DNA from: Desulfovibrio sp.
GTDB taxonomy: Bacteria > Desulfobacterota > Desulfovibrionia > Desulfovibrionales > Desulfovibrionaceae
Assembly: GCA_017528345.1 (NCBI GenBank)
Contig: JAFXOX010000065.1
Coordinates: 27,699 to 91,698 of the forward strand
Direction of reading: 5' to 3'
DNA length: 64,000 bases
Numbering within the stretch: position 1 is the stretch's first letter; each line of letters begins with the position of its first letter. Positions 60,847-64,000 of the stretch are shown here, in pieces. The position numbers and the translations under genes were made by a program. The notes under the pieces are model-generated. The model did not search any database, was not told the DNA's origin, and saw nothing but the letters and a program-made list of their open reading frames with translations.

Positions 60847-61539
60847 CTAGAGCACAACATGTAATAAGGTATCAGAAGAAGCACTGGCCTGCTTGGCAGC
60901 TTCATCTGAAGCCAGATGATAGGTGCCAACGAGGTCATTGAGCATATCATAGCGATTGGAGAGAATATTGTACTGAGCTCCTTGCACGGCAATAGCGCCA
61001 TAAAGCTCTTCAACTGCTGCATCACACAAGCTCTTGGCATTTCCGGGCGTTAGTGAGGAAAGATTGCTATAGAGCGCGTCAAATGCCGATCCAGCGTTGT
61101 TGACATTAGCCTTCCCCACAGTCAGTATTTCAGACTCGCCAATGGTCACATTGGTTCCGGTATTGCCAAGCACATTCACGCCATTGACACTTGCTGCCAA
61201 AATTTGGTCAATATTTTCCTTAACCCGCAAAGCAGCTCTCTGCGCTTCACTGTTTGATGTGCAGCCAGAGCAGATCTCACCAAGCGTTTTTACCTGGCTT
61301 ACAAGCTCAGTTAAAGCATCTTGCGTTCCTTGGACAATGGTCATGCCAGCAGCTGTATTGGCGGCAATAACACCATAGCTTGCGCCTGTGGCGTCACAGT
61401 TCGTGGCCAGCGCTCGGTTTGCTGCCGTCACAGTTTTCCCGCTCTCTGGGGTCAACTGTCCATTCATGATGCGGTTGAGAAGAAGCTCAGAGGCAAAATC
61501 TGGATCTTGCGTGAGCGTAGACGTAAAAGAAGAAGCCAT
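60847..61539 (-). CDS. Atypical short flagellin-like protein
   Basis: 230 residues with a flagellin-like helical plan: TIVQGTQDALTELVSQVKTL, RVKENIDQILAASVNGVNVL (as in flagellin IDxI-NGxxLL) and a C-terminal coiled helix YNILSNRYDMLNDLVGTYHL. Typical terminal flagellin motifs are absent. It is the first gene of a three-gene operon behind a sigma-54 promoter, which supports a flagellar role. Export signals are not apparent, as is normal for flagellar type III substrates. Confidence 0.7.
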   Translation of the reverse strand: MASSFTSTLTQDPDFASELLLNRIMNGQLTPESGKTVTAANRALATNCDATGASYGVIAANTAAGMTIVQGTQDALTELVSQVKTLGEICSGCTSNSEAQRAALRVKENIDQILAASVNGVNVLGNTGTNVTIGESEILTVGKANVNNAGSAFDALYSNLSSLTPGNAKSLCDAAVEELYGAIAVQGAQYNILSNRYDMLNDLVGTYHLASDEAAKQASASSDTLLHVVL

Positions 61540-61580
61540 ACAACATCCCTGTTTGGCAATGGGTAGGAAATACTCACAGC

Positions 61581-61598
61581 ATGCACATCCTGTGCCAA
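61581..61598 (-). promoter_or_regulatory. Candidate sigma-54 promoter of the flagellin-like operon
   Basis: On the minus strand TTGGCACAGGATGTGCAT matches the -24 GG and -12 GC elements with exactly ten bases between them (consensus TGGCAC-N5-TTGC). It is about 42 bases before the start codon of the first flagellin-like gene, leaving a leader of about 30 bases. Flagellar genes in Desulfovibrio relatives often use sigma-54. Confidence 0.65.
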
Positions 61599-61670
61599 CT
61601 GCGAGTACTTTTTACGATGGGGATCTGCTACTATTCGTGAAAGCTACTCTTCGAGAGTTTTCCGTTGTAA

Positions 61671-62100
61671 CTGTACATAGGACATCTGATTCCGACGCCG
61701 TTGGACACAGCTTCCACTATCGCTGGCCACCAGTTCCGCTCAGAAGTGTATATAAAATTCCGGCCGTCCTGTACATAGAATTCCGATGGGATTGGACGGG
61801 ACAACGTAGGCAGTTAACACCTAGCTGCTTAACCATCCCCTGGGCAGGCCTGGTTGCAACAGGACGTTGAAGAGCTCTTTGATTGAAGCGGTTCAGACTT
61901 AATAGATCGTACTGCCCACCTTGCTAAATGAGTGTCCAATGTCATCGAAAAAAGGTGTGCATTTCCCTTGGAAGTGAACGTACAATCTCGATCGGAATGA
62001 CCTGAACAAACAACTGGAATCAATGTTCAACTGCATCGGAATCGTGTGTACAGGACAAATCGGACGGTGTGTACAGCGACACCGTAATGCGTGTACACAC
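61671..62100. mobile_element. Degenerate IS21-like end repeats without transposase
   Basis: Two direct units (CTGTACATAG followed by ATTCCGA, at 61671-61695 and 61769-61786) face three inverted units (TCGGAAT/GTGTGTACAG, at 62036-62053, 62059-62076 and GTGTACAC at 62091-62100). Multiple short end repeats in opposite orientation are a feature of IS21-type elements. No istA or istB frame remains inside. It may be an internally deleted element or a small non-autonomous one. The assignment is by pattern only. Confidence 0.4.
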
Positions 62101-62167
62101 CGAACCGAAATACTCAGATTGCAGCAAATATATCAAAATACCTAGCCTATTGAGCAATGCTATAAAA

Positions 62168-63511
62168 TTATTTCCAGACGTTATACTGCCCCTGAATCTG
62201 TCCTGCTAAAGCATTTTGCATCCAATAACGGCCGTGCGTGGAACGGGCGCCTCTTTCACTACGATATAGAACACTTCCCACCACAGCACGTTTTTGCATG
62301 TCAAACAAACTGAATTCATTTCCTAGATGCAGAATAAGGTGCGCACCATCACCAGAAGCAGCCACAGAATCACACCATGCAGGTTGCGGAGGCAAATTGA
62401 AGGGCTTCTTCAAAAATTCGGGGTCGCTAAAATTAGCATTATCATAAAAAGGATCATCAGCAATCTTATGACAGTGCCACAAAGTCATACTCTCAGCGTC
62501 AATGATCTCCATTTTGTTCTGATTTGTGGCAGCAATATATGTCTTACCCTGCCAAGCAAAAACACAATGCTGAGTAGTGCGAATAAAGCCCGGATGAGTG
62601 TAAGTGCCTTCAACAACTGTCGAACCTTCTAAAATGCGCATCTTGTGCAATGTTCCTGGCTGGAAGCAGCAAACACCGTCGGCGTGAGGCATAAGGCTAT
62701 GAGTGGATACATAGAAGAGATGGGGGTCAAAGGGATCCAGCTCAAAATGTGCGGGAATAGGATATGGTATACGCGTACGCCACACCTTACCTGTCTGCAA
62801 ATCCAAGGTTGCCATGTCGTCAAGCACCACAGTTTGCTGCAGGTTACGCATGATATCCTCTTGTTTAAGCTTTTTTGGGTCCCCACCGGGTCGCAGCACT
62901 CTCATGGGCGCAAAGACCATATACCGCCCGTCACCTGAGATAGTGCACTGATGGATTCGATCTTGAAAATCAAACTCATGTAGAATATCAGCTTTCATCG
63001 TATCAAGGTGCAGACGGCCCACTTGGCAGTGCACCTTATTACTACCATCCTGCATGCCAGCAATGGTATCCGCAACTGGCCAACGCACAAACATAAAGTC
63101 ATCTTTCTCTCCGTCAAAATCCCCTGTAGCCACATAATCCCACAATCCTGCTTCTGGTGGCAGATCATGCCAGCGTGTCAGCTCGCCCGTTTCAGTATTG
63201 AGGATATCCAAGAAAAAGTAGTTATACCGAACTCCCACTAGCCATCGTCTTGAGGGAGAGAGCTGGGCCACATGTAAGCTACGTTTCCAAAGTAAGTACC
63301 CAAGATGAGACATACGCATGGGTAACGTATCTTGAGGAACCTGAGAGCTAAAAACTCTCAGGGACACAGCGCAAGTTGGTGTAGGAACTTGCCAGGTGAC
63401 AAACTCTTGTTTGTCAAAATCTGCCAACTCAAATACATTATCGCCGGCCGGGCCATTAATCTGATAGGCGTTAGCCACAAGGCCCTTGACCTTTGGAGTA
63501 CCACGTTTCAA
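62168..63511 (-). CDS. Unrecognised protein with propeller-like repeats, start uncertain
   Basis: At least 447 residues. Repeating segments such as RWLVGVRYNYFFLDILNTETG, CTISGDGRYMVFAPM and AWQGKTYIAATNQNKMEIID resemble beta-propeller blades (YncE or oligogalacturonate-lyase-like). I do not recognise the family. The given start is a TTG at 63511 with no ribosome site; the frame is open a further 13 codons to a stop without ATG or GTG. The 5' end may have been lost to the insertion of the IS element just upstream, making it a possible truncated gene. Confidence 0.6.
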   Translation of the reverse strand: MKRGTPKVKGLVANAYQINGPAGDNVFELADFDKQEFVTWQVPTPTCAVSLRVFSSQVPQDTLPMRMSHLGYLLWKRSLHVAQLSPSRRWLVGVRYNYFFLDILNTETGELTRWHDLPPEAGLWDYVATGDFDGEKDDFMFVRWPVADTIAGMQDGSNKVHCQVGRLHLDTMKADILHEFDFQDRIHQCTISGDGRYMVFAPMRVLRPGGDPKKLKQEDIMRNLQQTVVLDDMATLDLQTGKVWRTRIPYPIPAHFELDPFDPHLFYVSTHSLMPHADGVCCFQPGTLHKMRILEGSTVVEGTYTHPGFIRTTQHCVFAWQGKTYIAATNQNKMEIIDAESMTLWHCHKIADDPFYDNANFSDPEFLKKPFNLPPQPAWCDSVAASGDGAHLILHLGNEFSLFDMQKRAVVGSVLYRSERGARSTHGRYWMQNALAGQIQGQYNVWK

Positions 63512-63674
63512 ATAAAATGGAGATGTGCAACGTTGCGCATGAAAAATTTTTTGGCTCTATTGGTGAGAAGTATTGATCCTACTCATAGAAAAAGTCTAGA
63601 GATAGCTGTAGTTTAGTCTATATATTTTTCGCTTTAATAATTAGTTAAATTTTTAGCAATTTACTTATTTATCA

Positions 63675-63731
63675 TTGACATATCAATCATTTTTGGTGTA
63701 TCTTAAATTTGCCAAACAAAGGTGATACACC
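63675..63731 (+). promoter_or_regulatory. Promoter and inverted repeat before the transposase gene
   Basis: TTGACA (63675-63680), an 18-base spacer and TATCTT (63699-63704). GGTGTATC (63695-63702) and GATACACC (63724-63731) form a perfect eight-base inverted repeat that overlaps the -10 and ends at the start codon. This suggests autoregulation or a hairpin masking the ribosome site AAAGGTG. Confidence 0.5.
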
Positions 63732-64000
63732 ATGAACAATATAGCTTTTCTGCAAAATAACCAGCTTTCTTTGATCAAGCAGTTGTTCTTGAAACTTACA
63801 GACGAAAAGAGAGTTGAGTTCATTCTCTTTGTAAATTCAATAAAAGAACAGGGCATAGATCTGCTTGAGGTTTTTAATGCACAGAGCATTTCTCGCTTCC
63901 TGCAATCACAGAAGTATGATAATGGTCGGCCTGACGTCTGTCCGATCTGCCATGGTCATTATGTCGTCAAGAATGGCACAAAGAAGGGGGCTCAACGCTA
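63732..64000 (+). CDS. IS1595-family transposase, N-terminus (cut by window edge)
   Basis: 89 codons from ATG 63732 are visible. After a helical N-terminus comes a zinc ribbon beginning CPICHGHYVVKNGTKKGAQR, the pattern CPxC-x(n)-NGxxxGxQRY of IS1595/ISXO2-type transposases; the second cysteine pair and the DDE core lie beyond the edge. AAAGG is about ten bases before the start. The gene is AT-rich compared with its neighbours. Confidence 0.75.
   Translation, partial: MNNIAFLQNNQLSLIKQLFLKLTDEKRVEFILFVNSIKEQGIDLLEVFNAQSISRFLQSQKYDNGRPDVCPICHGHYVVKNGTKKGAQR

Noticed and set aside
1..64000. CRISPR array, rRNA or tRNA genes
   Set aside because: No regularly spaced direct repeats and no T-loop GGTTCRA context with a cloverleaf were found when reading both strands.

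Overview
This window looks like part of a chromosome from a Desulfovibrionaceae-like bacterium (Desulfobacterota). The clues are a TrmD fused to a second SPOUT methyltransferase domain, a stand-alone DUF4198 periplasmic protein, a nadC-nadA-nadB set, a sigma-54 promoter before flagellin-like genes, and mid-range GC. The assignment rests on gene content only, and no rRNA or tRNA gene was seen.

Left part (1-11 kb) is a core translation block. A pseudouridine synthase running off the left edge diverges from ffh-rpsP-khpA-rimM-mutM. These converge on a minus-strand group: small secreted protein, smpB, rsmI, rnhB, rplS and trmD. ilvA diverges from trmD across a perfect 10-bp inverted repeat. From 11 to 24.8 kb come an Rpn-type nuclease/transposase with a decayed partial tandem copy, sstT, a glycosyltransferase, a TPR protein, a YhaO/YhaN (SbcDC-like) pair, a degenerate GGDEF-TPR protein and a DUF47-Pit phosphate uptake pair.

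The middle (24.8-46 kb) is metabolic and housekeeping: a frameshifted manB with an intact manC (GDP-mannose), an MBL hydrolase, an iron-sulfur flavoprotein, a DUF4198 protein, a Tim44-like protein, tpx, a PaaI thioesterase and mgtE. Then come nadC, nadA and nadB, with a decayed hicA and intact hicB between nadC and nadA, followed by an anchored protein, an RlmI-like methyltransferase, a class V aminotransferase, DUF1844, argC and speA.

From 46.4 to 56.6 kb six homologous genes lie head to tail. Each encodes an AAA-ATPase-like domain plus a C-terminal PD-(D/E)XK nuclease domain. They show signs of gene conversion and AT-rich centres, and the first copy has lost its nuclease lysine. This is the most striking accessory locus. 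The right part holds a GNAT acetyltransferase, an orphan Dpp/Opp-type ATPase, cobT, a three-gene sigma-54 flagellin-like operon, an IS21-like remnant, an unrecognised propeller-like protein and the start of an IS1595-type transposase.

The second notable pattern is regulatory. At least seven unrelated genes (rplS, the Tim44-like gene, nadC, nadA, the gene at 38755, the DUF1844 gene and the first AAA/nuclease gene) have a strong GGAGG Shine-Dalgarno 37 to 57 nt upstream of the start codon. In each, a hairpin follows the GGAGG directly and would bring it back to 7-10 nt from the start. Stem sequences differ between loci but stay complementary, which suggests a recurrent hairpin-bridged ribosome binding site.
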